Origin: Adenophora triphylla var. japonica
Lineage: Eukaryota > Streptophyta > Magnoliopsida > Asterales > Campanulaceae
Assembly (NCBI GenBank): GCA_022495995.1
Contig: JAFEMH010001458.1
Span: 248,001-312,000, forward strand
Direction: 5' to 3'
Length of the DNA: 64,000 bases
Within the stretch, counting starts at the first letter, position 1, and every line of letters begins with the position of its first letter. Below the pieces are notes generated by a model. That model worked only from the letters and a program-made list of their open reading frames with translations. It made no database searches and had not been told where the DNA came from. Made by a program: the position numbers and the translations under genes. Positions 13,081 through 24,606 of the stretch are shown here, piece by piece.

Positions 13081-13258
13081 CTTCCTCCGTCCTTGAAAGA
13101 TTGTCCCATTTGTCATTTTGATTTGTCCCAAAAAATATGTTTCATTTCTAAACTTAGGCATGAATGTTAGTGCAAATCTACTAAGGTACAAGAAGGTGAA
13201 GCTCTTCCTTAATAATTGCAAAATGTACAACAGTACAATTTTTTAGGGACGGAGGGAG
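13081..13258. mobile_element. Stowaway MITE
   Basis: Ends CTTCCTCCGTCC and GGGACGGAGGGAG are inverted relative to each other and flanked by TA. The element is 178 bp with no ORF. It abuts the Harbinger-like element that starts at 13264. Confidence 0.82.
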
Positions 13259-14376
13259 TATAAGGAGGCGTTTGGTTCGCCAGAATTGGCCATTCCAGGG
13301 CGGAATGGAATGGTCAATTCCGTTGACTTCATTCCCTTCGCCCCGTTTGGTTGGTAGGAATGAAAAATTTTCCATTCCCTAGGGAATGAATTTTCATTCC
13401 TTGGAATGGATTTTCAATGATGAATTCCTTAGAGAATGGAAAAAAAAAATTTTTTTTTGACCAAAATACCCCCAAACCCAAACCACCCCTACCCCCTACC
13501 CACCCCCAATCAGCCCCTGCCCAGCCCTACCCCCCACCCCCCACACGAATTTTTTTTTGCACCCCCTGCCCTACCCCCCCACCCCCCAAATTTTTTTTTT
13601 TAAAAAAAAATCCCTGCCTACCTTCCCCCCATCCAGCCCCTGCCCTACCCCCCACCCTCAAATTTTTTTTTTTTTTTTAAAAAAAAAAACCCCGCCTACC
13701 TTCCCCCATCCAGCCTACCTCCCCCACCCCATCCCACCCCCCAAAAAAAAAAAAATTTTTTAAAAAAACGCCTACCTTCCCCCATCCATCCCACCCCTAC
13801 CCCACCCACCCACCCCCACGAAAAAAAAAAAATTTACTCATTTTGCATACCCCCTACCTACCCACCCCCTACCCCACACCCCCCCCCTACCCCTACACCC
13901 CTACCCCACCCCCCACCCCCACGAAAAAAAAAAATTATTTTTTACTCATTTTGCATACCCCTACCTACCCCCCACCCAAAAAAATAAAAATAAAATAAAA
14001 GGGTAAATTGGTCATTTTATCTATATTACAATAGGAAAGGGTCATAACCGCCTAGACAAAGAAAGGCTAGGATTGCTTCTCAGAAAATAGATCGAACGGC
14101 CTAAAATTAACCTACTTAACCCACCACTGATACCTTCTCTACGGTTTCTTAACTTCTAGCTACCGTTTCTTCACACAGCTTCTTCTTTCCCCTCTCTCTC
14201 TCTATCTAGATAAGCAGCACCCATTTCTTCTCCCTCCCTTCCTCAGCCGTGTAACCTTCCATAACTGCCCACCTTCCCATTATTTAAACATTGTCCACCT
14301 TCCCATTATTTAAACAGATCTGGCAAAAGATAGAGAGAGAGTCGGAGGTAGAGATGGAAGCCGGAATAGAGATAAG

Positions 14377-14707
14377 GAAAATGGGATTGATAACAGCAAA
14401 ACCGCTGATCTATGTAATTTACTTTACAATTGATTTGTATTATCCGATTAGATTTTCAAATATAAGTTGGTGTTGATAAATGCTTTCTCCTTTGTTTATA
14501 GGCAATTGGCTATGACTTTGACTACGATGAATACCACAGGTGAGCAAATCCGGCCAGAATTTAGGCACAAGTGGTTGATTTTTGTTTCTTTTTTCAAATT
14601 TGGTCGAATTAGTTTGTCTATTAGCAAGCTGATTGAGTTTCCCTATTTCACAGCTTTGTTCATGGAAGATTACCATATGAGAATTTGAAGCCCGACCTTG
14701 TTTTAAG
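14377..14707 (+). pseudogene. Captured fragments of a HAD-family pyrimidine 5'-nucleotidase-like gene
   Basis: Three in-order pieces match the plant HAD-superfamily family related to yeast SDT1. 14377-14427 reads ENGIDNSKTADLCNLLY. 14502-14539, behind an acceptor AG, reads AIGYDFDYDEYH and ends at a GTGAGC donor. 14654-14707, behind TTTCACAG, reads FVHGRLPYENLKPDLVL. The last two keep their exon borders and join in frame through a split AGC serine codon, so the capture was at genomic DNA level with introns kept. The KNYGTTMAGLR-like part expected between the first two pieces is missing. The N-terminal DxD region and the C-terminal half are also absent, so no working enzyme can be made. Confidence 0.82.
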
Positions 14708-14785
14708 TATAAGTAGATAAAAATACTGAATAATCTGACCATATTGCAAAAGGATTAAACTTAAGCATTGTGGATGCGGAGGTAG

Positions 14786-14828
<43 letters not shown>

Positions 14829-14832
<4 letters not shown>

Positions 14833-15199
14833 TTTGTTAGGATACCCACCATAGGAGTATCCTAACAAGTGACCCATTATTTTTGAACAAAAATGTCCCT
14901 CATTCCTCAAAGCAACCATATGTATAATAGGGACAAAATTGTAATCATCAAATAGAGAGAGATATACTAACTATCTCTCTCTCTTATTAAATACTAACTC
15001 TCTCTCTCTCTCTCTTTCTTATTTAATACTAACTCTCTCTCTCTCTCTCTTATTTAATACAAAATCTTTCTCTCTCTTTGATGATTACAATTTTATCCCC
15101 ATCATACATATGATTGCTTTGAGGAATGAGGGATATTTTTGTCCTCAAAATAATGGGTCACTTGTTAGGATACTCTTATGGTGGGTATCCTAACAAAAC

Positions 15200-15201
<2 letters not shown>
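14829..15201. mobile_element. Foldback MITE with ~120-bp inverted repeats
   Basis: The left end GGGTTTTGTTAGGATACCC is mirrored at the right end. Complementarity extends over roughly 14829-14949 and 15078-15201, with a CT-rich centre. TA microsatellites lie on both sides (14787-14828, 15202-15272), which hides any target duplication. It is nested in the Helitron. No coding sequence is present. Confidence 0.82.
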
Positions 15202-15273
<72 letters not shown>

Positions 15274-15925
15274 TATCATCAATTTTTGTAATTATCAACT
15301 TACTATTCCCCAACTCCTTTTCTCTCATATTTTACATTTTATACTCACAACATCTCCTTTTATTAATTTTTCATACTCCCTTCTTTCGGATTCACTTGAC
15401 ACTAATTTCCATTTTTATCTGTTTTACTTCACTTTTAACACCAATCAAATTACTATTTTTCCTACTTATTTTCTCTTCTAACTTTACTTTTTCTACTCAA
15501 TATCTCCTTTCACTAAATTTTTTATTCTATTTTTTTTAGTTCTTATGTCAAAAAATTTGGTCTCAAGTGAAGCGGAATGAAATACGGTATCAAGTGAAGC
15601 GAAATGAAAGAAGAAAGTGAGTGTTGGTGGGGGTAACCCGATTAAGAAACTTTGAATTGTTGGATGTGCTTTCCTCTTTCATACTGTTACCGTGCCATTG
15701 GCACGGGTAGGAAGTACTAGTATGTTTTCATTTCATTCCATTCCTATAATTTGTATTTTCAAACCAAACATGATTTGGCAAGGAATTGAATGACAATTTC
15801 ATTCAATTCCGTGTCAACCAAACGGAGGGTTTGACCAGTTTTTTTCCATTCCAATTCCTTCATGAATTCCATTCCATTGACCATTCCATTCCTTCACTTT
15901 TTTTTCCACCGAACCAAACGGCCCC

Positions 15926-16961
15926 TAAGATTTCCGCATTCATTTGATTGTATCGTTTTAAAATTAAATGTACTGACATGACCAATTTTTATTTGAAATT
16001 GAACTGAACTTCATTCTTAAATTTTTACGTTTTTTAATCTCACTCTAAAATTTCATGTGACAAACATTATTGGTTGTTTGAGATGTCTCTTGTGATTTTA
16101 TGATTTGATGAGACTTGTATTTAGTTGTACACATTTTGAATATGATTTGAAACTATGATTTAGTGACGTTAGTGGGTACACCTTTGTGAGTTTTAAATGA
16201 TCACTACGTTTAACAGTTGGTCATGGGGACGTAGCATGACACTATTACCCGTTGAGGCAGTTGCACCACTTTGAATATGTACTTTGAATTTGAATATGTG
16301 TGCGGTTATCCAGATATACCGATTATAAATTTGAACGTGAACCCTTGTTTAGGGTCCTATCAAACATAGGTCATCAGGTAACTAAATTGATCATAAAATT
16401 TGTGAAAGAATATGTGCGTTTTCGATGTCATGTAATATTTGAAATATTTGAAAAGGAAAGGTTCTGAGATAAATCGTGCTTTCGTTTTATAAGAACAACT
16501 TCTTTGTGGTCGTCCTTTATTAGAAAACGAACGGGTAACATATGATCTTACCGAGCATTTGTTCCCTCACTCTCTCATCTTCTTTTTCATTCTAGGTCAT
16601 AAATAGAAAAGTTGAGAGCTTGCGGGGTTTCAAGTTAGGTTTTGTCGTGGATTTGATTTAGAGTTGAGATAAGTCATGTATAGGTGATCCTGATAAATAT
16701 ATATGTGGTATTTGATGATATATTGTAGTTTATTATTATGAAGGGTGACATATCCGGACTGTGGAATCACGGTGTCGGGATTCAAAGTTTAGGTCGTCAC
16801 TTAATTTGGGATCTCATAAAATCGACGGGGGATATTGAGAGGCGATGACTCACAAACACATATACACACAAGTAGAGGATGATGAGGCTTTGGTGAGCGG
16901 GGATCGTGGGCGGAGAAGACAATGGGGGACACATGGAAAAGCACAAAACGCAGATAATGTA
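15926..16961. other. Intergenic, possible degenerate LTR sequence
   Basis: No gene was recognised. The stretch 16080-16800 has the look of an old Ty3/gypsy LTR, with moderate GC pieces such as GGACGTAGCATGACAC and GGTCGTCAC near 16790, but clear TG/CA ends and target duplications were not found. Confidence 0.4.
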
Positions 16962-17329
16962 GGAGATAAGTACATATTACGTCCATAACCTCTAGTAACT
17001 TTTTTGTTTTAGTCCGCAATGTAATTTCTTTTTCGTTTCCCCTTTAACCTTGTGTTTTTTTGTTGATGTCTTCCTTCCATGACCCTACATCCATTCCTCC
17101 GTTGAAAATGCCTATGTGGCACGGTAACATCATTAAAATGCTGAGTTGGCCCTAAAAGTTGATGAAGCTAGATGAGGTGGAAGTATTAACGGGTGAAAGT
17201 GTACAATACTAAACTATTAACTTCTTAAAATTTGTTTTTATAAACATAAAGGACTCAATATATTAACAACGTTTATAATAACCCTACCTAACCCTAACTA
17301 TTCAAATTTGATTACAATACAAACCCTCA

Positions 17330-17650
17330 CACATCATTCCTTCATCTTTTCCAAGCCGTCGTCGGCCCCCACCCCCTTTCTTCCCACTGTTGATCCCCAA
17401 CCACCACCCATTCAGGTCGTAACCTTATATCCATCTTCTCCCTCCTTCTTTTCCTCCCTGTAAACGGGTGACCGTCGACCCCCTTACCATCTTCGCGCCT
17501 TTCTCCATCTATAGTTTTGGCCTCTACACCGCCGCTGCAATAGCTTCCTTCTCATCTCCCTCATCCCTCGACCCGCTTCCCTCTCACCTGCTCGTTTTTA
17601 GGCCGACAAAAGAAAGAAACACCGTTGCCCACAAATTGCTCTTTGAATGA
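17330..17650. other. GC-richer segment inside the MULE, possibly captured
   Basis: This stretch is clearly C-rich compared with its surroundings and has short ORFs with proline, serine and leucine-rich content. It may be a captured 5' UTR or coding fragment, as in Pack-MULEs. I do not recognise a protein, and no clean splice sites stand out. Confidence 0.3.
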
Positions 17651-17999
17651 TGCCCTAACCCAACTCATTAGCAATTTCAAGTCTCCGGATTTTAAAATAG
17701 ACCCATTTGCGATTTCGGGTATCTCGAATTCTATCTTGTTTTTTTTTCCGCAGACTTCCTTCCTTGAATTTGAGATGAGATTTGCAAAAGTTATTTAATA
17801 ACAAACTCATTTGCTGGACTTTCTTGTGGGCACCCCAACCCAGAACCTAACACGTGTCCCAAGCGAGAGAGACCCCAACTAAGAAAGACCACCTGAATTT
17901 TTAAAAACTTTGGCTTAACATGAAAAGAACACAAACTTTAACATTATCATTTCAAAACTAACTTGACTCATCTCCACTTGGAGGAAAATTTGAAACAAA

Positions 18000-20165
18000 T
18001 TTGGAAAGATAACAACATGTTTAAGTTACAAAAGATCCCAAATAAAAGTTATACAAAAGTTGTTATATAAGCAAACTCCAACAAAGGAGTGATACCAAAA
18101 TACACTTTCAACATCCACCACCTATACATACCCTCCTTACAATCCCAAAAGACCACCTCCAAACTCCTCTCCGGCCTTACTGGGTCGGTCCGCCTGTCTC
18201 AGAGCGATCTAAAACATTAAAGGAAGAAGGGTGAGAATAAATCTCAATAAACTATTATGAATGCAACAATATGCCAAATAAAATGCAACACATAACAAGG
18301 TGCATAAAACACATTGGAAAAGCCGTAAACACCTTACATTACCTTAGTTTACCTTTTCCCGTCTGAATAATAAGTCGTACAACCGGGAGTAAAACTCCAC
18401 TCATTTGTGAACTGCTTAGGCATATTCACATCTTATAAGACCTGTTTTTCAGGGAACCATATAAGATTCTAGCAACTCTGTAAGGCTTTTGGCTCAATAC
18501 AGATGCTATAACCCCAGTCTATGGCCACAAAAGGGGACAGTCACATGTATAACGTAATCCGATCACATTATAGAACAATTTTCATAATTGATCGTATTCC
18601 ATTATACCCCTAAACATCAGCTGATTAACACAAGTTCAAGCACATAATAGTTACTTGAAAAGAAATCCACCAAAGGGATAATAAAAGAACAACATGGTAT
18701 TCATACTCATGTTTAAATCAAGAACATAGTGCAACATACATTTCATACACTATTTATATCACCAACCATGAATATGAGATCAAGTAAGGCCACAATGTAT
18801 GATCAACAAGCCCTACATGCTCAACATACAACAATTCATAACATCTATAAAGGTCCAAGTTCAAATTATCAAGTTTGGACAACTTTGGTTAAGTTACAAA
18901 TCAAGACTACCAACCATTTTCCGAACAATATTTAAACCCCTTCCACAATTCCATTTTGACCAAGTAAGATACCATTGTATAGCTAAAGTGTTCTACTTTA
19001 ATTATAGTTAAAGAGGGTTCAATTATATCCTAGGTAGATTAAGTTTTTAAGGCTTGGAAAATGATTCAAAGTTGACAGGGTATGGCACGACTCGTGCCAT
19101 TGCATCCCCAATTAAATCAGCACGGGTGACAAAATTTGCACGAGTCGTTGTCACGAGTGGCCAAAGGGCACGACTCGTGCCAAGGCCAAAATCAGCACCA
19201 GAATCAGCACATCAGCAACAGCCCAAAACCAAGTGTTGTTTACCATTTTCCTCTGTTTCTAAGGTACCAAAACAGGTACTAACATCAGCAAAAATATACC
19301 AAACCATTCAATACCCCTTCTAACCAAAGTAATATGTACCTATATCATTTTATCACCATCCAAGTCAAGAAAATTTGCCAAATTAATCATGCAAAATCCT
19401 TCAACTCATAATTCAACAACTACCTTTACTTCATAATACCATTCCAACTTAGACAATAGTACCATTACCAAGTCTTACTTCTAATTCTTCCATGACCATT
19501 CCAACTCAAGAAAAATAATTCCTAAATACCAAAACTTATCTATAAATTATCAATAACAACAACAATCATGGAATGAACAAGTTTTGAAAAGAAATCATAA
19601 TAACGTACCAGAATAATTCGAAATGAAACAATTATTTTTCCGGCTAGATGCGCTCCCCTCGTCACCACGAACAAGAATATGCGATCGAATTTAAAATCAG
19701 AAAGGAATTGAGCTTGCTATAATTTTTGGAATTGAAGGCTTAGGGTTTGGTTTTTCTTTGCTAAGAACAGAGGAAAGAGATGAAATGAGGTAAAATGATA
19801 TTTCCATGGAAATTAACAAGGATGACTTTCCACTATTTTCACCTAAGCCCTTTCCACTCTTATTTTACCAACTTAACAACCTTACACTTTCACCCTTGAC
19901 ACAAAAGCACCTCAACATTTTATAATCATTTTATTTAAAATTTCAAATATTCTCATTTCACCACAACACTTTCTTTTTATTCCATTTAGACCCTAAATTA
20001 TTAAAATTAAATCATAACCATCCTAATTTCACATAAAGCATCAAAGACATAAAATGAGCACATCAAACTTAGCAAGTAGCATAAATAGCATAAATGATAT
20101 ACTACAACCTTAACCCCACGTGCTCAATGTGCGCTAAAATGGTGCCTAATATTAGGGTCGTGACA
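18000..20165 (-). mobile_element. Ty3/gypsy LTR-like sequence, left end undefined
   Basis: On the minus strand a block starts TGTCACGACCCTAATATTAG at 20165, which is typical of gypsy LTR starts. Downstream come LTR-like features, including three GGCACGACTCGTGCC-type palindromes (19083-19185). No internal gag-pol is seen, so it is a solo LTR or a fragment. I could not find the matching CA end or a target duplication, so the left limit is approximate. Confidence 0.45.
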
Positions 20166-20818
20166 TTCTAAGCTAATAACAATGAATGGAGATGACACTG
20201 GTTGAATTTTGATAGGTGTTTTGTGTTAATTTTTCTTGAATGATTTGATTTAATAATTATTTTGAATCTTACAATGGTTGTAGTGGTGTCATTGGCAGTG
20301 TTGTATATCTAATAATAGTGGTAATGATGAAAGAAGAAAGGGATGGAAAAAATATTGGATAAATTCATTAATGGTATTAATTCTAATTATTAATTGCAAC
20401 AATTAAAATTTTAGATTTTTTTTTACTAAAGATGAACAAATTTAACTAAAATCATAAATTTACTTTATATAATGTAATAAAAAAATCATCAATGAAAATA
20501 ATATCATTAAATATTTTTAAAGCTAATTAAAGATTTTTGTTCAATTCATAAAAAAAATTAAAAAGTTATTTGAATGGTCAATAGTTTAACATTATACACT
20601 TTTATTAATTTTTAGGCCAACTCAACATTTAATAATGTCACAATGCCACAAAGACATTTTAACGGAGGAATAGACGGAAGGATGATATAAAAAAAAAACA
20701 TGAGGTTAAGGGGGAAAACGAGAAAAAAAATACATTACAGATTAAAAGAAAAAAGTGAATATGGATCAGGGACAAAATAGATACTTATCTCTATAAGGTA
20801 GGGTGGAGCACTATAACA

Positions 20819-21125
20819 AATATGTTTTTTTCTAGCACTTTTAAACCGGCACTTTACCTTGTGCCGCTAATTTCCGGAATTTCAACAAAAGTGCCGCTAA
20901 ATTTCCGGCGTTTTTTGGAAAATGCCACAAATTTTCGGCACTTTATTAAAAGTGCCGCTAATTTCTGACATTTCAATGAAAGTGCCGCAAAATTTTCGGC
21001 GCTTTTTAGAAAATGCCGCGAATTCCCGGCACTTTATTAAAAGTGCCGAGAAATTTTCGACACTTCAGGAAAAGTGTCGGAAATTCCCGGCAGTTTGATA
21101 TAAGTTCCGCTAAATTTTCGGCAAA
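20819..21125. mobile_element. CACTA-like terminus with subterminal repeats
   Basis: It starts CACTATAACAAATATG. A dense set of ~28-30-bp motifs follows in both orientations (AAGTGCCGCTAAATTTCCGG and its complement), the usual layout of En/Spm-type transposase binding sites. The opposite terminus was not found, so this is a truncated end or a deletion derivative. Confidence 0.55.
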
Positions 21126-21192
21126 AGGTTGTTAAGAAATGTAGCATGAGTAAATTGGAAAAAGGTTGGAGTGTGCCTAATAATGAGATTTA

Positions 21193-23203
21193 GGGATTTT
21201 TACCAATAAGTCCCTACTAGAAGGTGGAAATTACCAATAAAACACAACATCTCATATTATACCTTATGGTCCATAAGTTGAAATCAATTTTACCAATAAA
21301 TTCCTAGCACCTTTTATCATATTTCATAATATCGAAACAGTCCCAATTAACTGATTTTCCATGTTCTTTACTTGTGGAACCCCTAAGTGTCATTCTTTTC
21401 TTATTCATATATAATCACACAATAAACAACTGATTAGTGAACACGGAAGGTGAGTTACAACCATTACACATTTATACAAATAACTGAGAAATAGAATTCT
21501 CAGTTACTGGTCAATAACTCAATGCAAATACTGAACAAACATTAAACACAAAATTAACTGTGAAATAGAATTCTCAATTTATAGGTTTAAACAGAAATTT
21601 GATAAATGGACACAAAGTGAGAGCTACAATGTCAAATGTATGAATCAAAACATCTTTCACACACAATTAAATCAAAATCTCACGAGTTCACACCTAGACA
21701 TGTGGGACCATCACCGGTCTATGTCATCACTGGTAAGTGAACAAGGTGAGATTTTGTGTGTACTTGTGTGTGATAGGTGAAAAGACCATCAAATGTCAAT
21801 GTAAAAATACCAACAACGGTGAGATTTGTCACATTTGCTTTAAAAGAATGATATAAATAATTGAGAAATCTACAACACGGTTATAACATAAACCAACTCT
21901 AATCATGAACAACTGTGAATCCTATAAAACATTAATGTGAAATTGAATTCTCAGTTTATAACATAAACCAACACAGTTATAACATAAATCAATTATATTT
22001 CACAGTTATTTAAATAACTGTGAAATAGAATTCGCAGTTATTTACATCAAAATCTATGTCCAAGTTTCATGAGAAATATTAGTTGTTCACCAAACTCTAA
22101 CCAAATAAAAGTGAAATACACATCATAGTTCAAAAGTTTATCAATTGTTTAAGCAAAATGACTGTAAAATACACATCACAGTTATTTCACAAACAATGTA
22201 TAAGGATGAATAAATGAGAAGCCAACAATATAATTATGTCCACAAATAAAACCATGAATAACAATACACAGTTATTTAACAAACAATCATAAATAACTGA
22301 TAAACCATACATACATTTAGTAAAGAAATTTATTAGTTGTTTAAATAAAATACCTCGAAAAACTGATAAATAGACTTCTCGGTTTATAAATGTCAAAATC
22401 ACTATAAATAAAAGAGAAACATACTACACATTCTAAAATCAATACAAAGTATTAAGATCATATACATGTCAAAATCATTTCACATTTTCATATAACTGTG
22501 AAATAGAATTCTCAGTTTATAAATATGAAAACCATTACACAGTTATTTACATCAAAACCTGTGTCCAAAATAACTGTGAAATACACATCACAGTTCAAAA
22601 TAACTGTGAAAATAACAGTGAAATAGAATTCAAAATCCTTGAAGTTTATCAGTTGTTTAAACAAAATCCAACAAAAAATAACAAAAAACATAAAACCTAG
22701 TTCACATTTTGATTTTCTTCAAAAACCGAGAAATAATCTTTTTCAAAAACTGAAAAATCGATAACAAGAGTGAAATAAACTTCAAAATCCTTTAAGTTTA
22801 TCAGTTATTTAAACAAAATCAAACAAAAAACTAAAAAATAAATATAAAACCTAGTTTGATTTTCTTCAAAGACCGAAAAATTAATAATGACAGTGAAATA
22901 AACTTCAAAATCCTTGAATAGAAGTACATTACATTTGATTTCGCGGTTGATTGTGATGAAATGTTGAAGATTACACGGTTGTTGAAGACGAATTTGAAGA
23001 GAAAATGTCGGAAAGAGAGAGAACCCGCGAGAAAATTAGAAAGTGAGCTATAATTGGAAATGAATTTTCTTTTTTTATACGGGTAATATAAACGGATGTC
23101 ATTTACAAGGGCAAATTGGTCCAGGGGTTTATTGGAGGTTTTCAAAATATTAGTCCTTAAAGAGGTTGTATTTATTCGGGTGGGGGTATTTTGGTCAAAG
23201 CTT
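21193..23203. mobile_element. Element with 10-bp direct flanks, rich in short palindromes
   Basis: ATGAGATTTA occurs on both sides (21183-21192 and 23204-23213). The ends share a weak inverted similarity (TTTTTACCAATAAGTCCC versus CTTTGACCAAAATACCCC on the reverse strand). The interior 21420-22800 repeats AACTGTGAAATAGAATTC-type units and TCTCAGTT, often back to back as palindromes. The right part (22830-23060) is less AT-rich. It may be a MULE-type or other DNA transposon; no transposase is recognised. Confidence 0.55.
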
Positions 23204-23213
23204 ATGAGATTTA

Positions 23214-23668
23214 AGGGGTGTTAAAAGCCATGTTCTAAAAAGCGGACTAGGCGGCCGCCTAGGCGGCAACCGGATGCCTCGATTTACGCCAAGGCGGGGG
23301 AATTAGGCGTTGGGCGGGCTAGGCGGGGCTGGGTGGAGCTAGGCGCTAGGCGGAAACAACAGATTCAATTGGAAATTAGCAGATACACTTTCATAAGAAT
23401 GGTCGAGAAATGCAGAAATTTGAGTGATCTATAAACTGCGATGTAAAGGAGGCAGGGAAGAACATACTTGAGATTTGAGAACCAAGTGAAGTAACCCTAG
23501 ACTGGCAAAATTCCGTAAGAGAGTGTTTATTTTTCTTCCAATTATAGTACTAATTTTTTACGATCGGAGAGAGGGATGGTGAGGCAGAGAAGGACTGAAG
23601 AAGTGGGCAATGGTTGCGTGTTTTCGTTTGTGGTGCGGCGGCAAAATCATTTAGAGAGAGAAAGAGAG

Positions 23669-23755
<87 letters not shown>

Positions 23756-23982
23756 AAATTAGGTAATTTAGGTTTATATGATAATGATACAGGAGGTGAC
23801 AAATGGAATGGGCTTTTTGAGGGTGGGCTTTGGGCCTTCGGGGTGAAGCCTCATGATTTTCTTATAATTAAAATGTTAGGATTGTAAAATTGGATTATAT
23901 TTTTTATTTTGTATAAAAAATATTATTTATTTTTAACAAATAACAAAAATAAGTGGCACTATTTTTTGGATATATATATAAA
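23214..23982. other. Intergenic with GGCG-rich repeat and GA microsatellite
   Basis: 23240-23350 is a GC-rich block built on CTAGGCGG/CCGCCTAGG palindromic units, a common look for dispersed plant repeats. 23674-23753 is an (AG)n microsatellite of about 80 bp that creates an arginine/glutamate-repeat ORF. No gene is supported. Confidence 0.5.
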
Positions 23983-24240
23983 CTAGTACATATGCCCGTG
24001 TCCAAGGACACGGGTGTGTGTTTTTTTTTTCAAATTAATTTTTTTTAAAATTTTTTTTTTTAAAAAATCAGTTACTTAATTAATTTAAGTAAACCCTCCT
24101 AAAGCCCACTCTTAGCCCAAACCCAAAGTCTATTAAGGGCAAAATAGAAAACAGACTAAATAGTGAGGGCAAAATAGGGAAAAGCCCCCCCGGAACTGTT
24201 CATAGAACTGTTCACGGAGGGGTTTAATTTATACCATAGA
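23983..24240 (-). mobile_element. Short Helitron-like element
   Basis: On the minus strand the right side starts TCTATGGTATAAATTAAACC at 24240. The left side ends with the hairpin CCCGTGTCCTTGGACACGGG, then CATATGTACTAG (23983). Host A is on the left and T on the right. The 3' hairpin and CTAG are clear; the 5' end is less certain because no empty site is available. Confidence 0.6.
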
Positions 24241-24479
24241 TTTATGAAATATATTTAAAATTTATCTAATTTATCGGTCCCACCTAGATCCCACTTAGGC
24301 CCCCAAACGTTAGGCCCGACTATTCCGTCTAGCACTTACTTTTTAGAACTTGATTAAAAGTTGGGGGTAAACTTAGGATGGCCCAGTACTTATTAGAATG
24401 TTGGGTGTGTGTAACATATCTCCCGTCTGGCCAAATAATGTTCCCACTTCCCGCTATGATGCTTTAAGCTCGCAGGATA

Positions 24480-24606
24480 AATTACCCTAGCCCCCTACAT
24501 TGCAATCGTCAAACCCTCTTTCTCGTCCCTCTCCACAATCGGGGATTTTCCGGCAGCTCTAGATCGCCCAAGGTCAACTATCAATCTCCCAATCGGCTCA
24601 TAATCG
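24480..24606 (+). other. Possible 5' UTR exon of the SUVH4-like gene
   Basis: The stretch is C/T-rich without a long ORF and ends at a good donor (TAATCG|GTATGATCG). The first coding exon of the SUVH4-like gene begins behind an acceptor (TCCATCACAG, 30641-30650) and has only 21 nt before its ATG, so at least one non-coding exon must lie upstream. This is the best-looking candidate, but the link would need an intron of about 6 kb containing the LTR element. It is inference only. Confidence 0.3.

Larger units (their letters stand above)
14020..15720 (+). mobile_element. Helitron carrying captured gene pieces
   Basis: It starts TCTATATTACAATAGG after a host A (14019). It ends with the hairpin CCGTGCCATTGGCACGGG, then a short spacer and TACTAG (15715-15720), followed by host T. 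The related Harbinger-like copy at 25294-26378, read on the minus strand, runs GGTCATTTTATATGCTTTC without interruption, so the A|T target is seen directly. Inside are gene fragments (14377-14707), a foldback MITE (14829-15201) flanked by TA microsatellites, and a degenerate MITE-like tail (15280-15610). It shares terminal sequences with the Helitron near 54272-55655. No RepHel is encoded. Confidence 0.9.
13264..15925. mobile_element. Harbinger/Tourist-like element, split by a Helitron
   Basis: Terminal inverted repeats are GGAGGCGTTTGGTTCG and, at the right end, CGAACCAAACGGCCCC. TAA flanks both sides (13261-13263, 15926-15928), matching the 3-bp TWA duplication of PIF/Harbinger elements. 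Subterminal blocks are rich in GGAATGGAATGG-type repeats, and 13465-13980 is an extreme C/A-rich tract. A 1701-bp Helitron (14020-15720) interrupts it; without that the element is 961 bp. A second copy of the family lies inverted at 25294-26378. No transposase is encoded; the proline-rich ORFs come from the C-rich tract. Confidence 0.85.
16962..20791. mobile_element. MULE-like element with ~280-bp inverted termini
   Basis: The left terminus (16962 to ~17265) and the right terminus (~20515-20791) are diverged reverse complements. Shared blocks include GAGATAAGTA, TCCGCAATGTAATTTC (left) versus a matching TCTGTAATGTATTTT (right), CCTCCGTTGAAAATG versus CCTCCGTTAAAATG, and GAGTTGGCC. Flanks GATAATGTA and TATAAGGTA match at 7 of 9 positions, as expected for an old 9-bp Mutator-type duplication. 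The inside holds a C-rich, gene-like stretch (17330-17650) of unknown origin and an LTR-like block. No MURA-type transposase was seen. Confidence 0.65.

Noticed and set aside
13417..13763. Proline-rich ORFs
   Set aside because: They are translations of the C-rich tract of the Harbinger-like element.
23576..23887. ORF with long Arg-Glu repeat
   Set aside because: Product of the (AG)n microsatellite.
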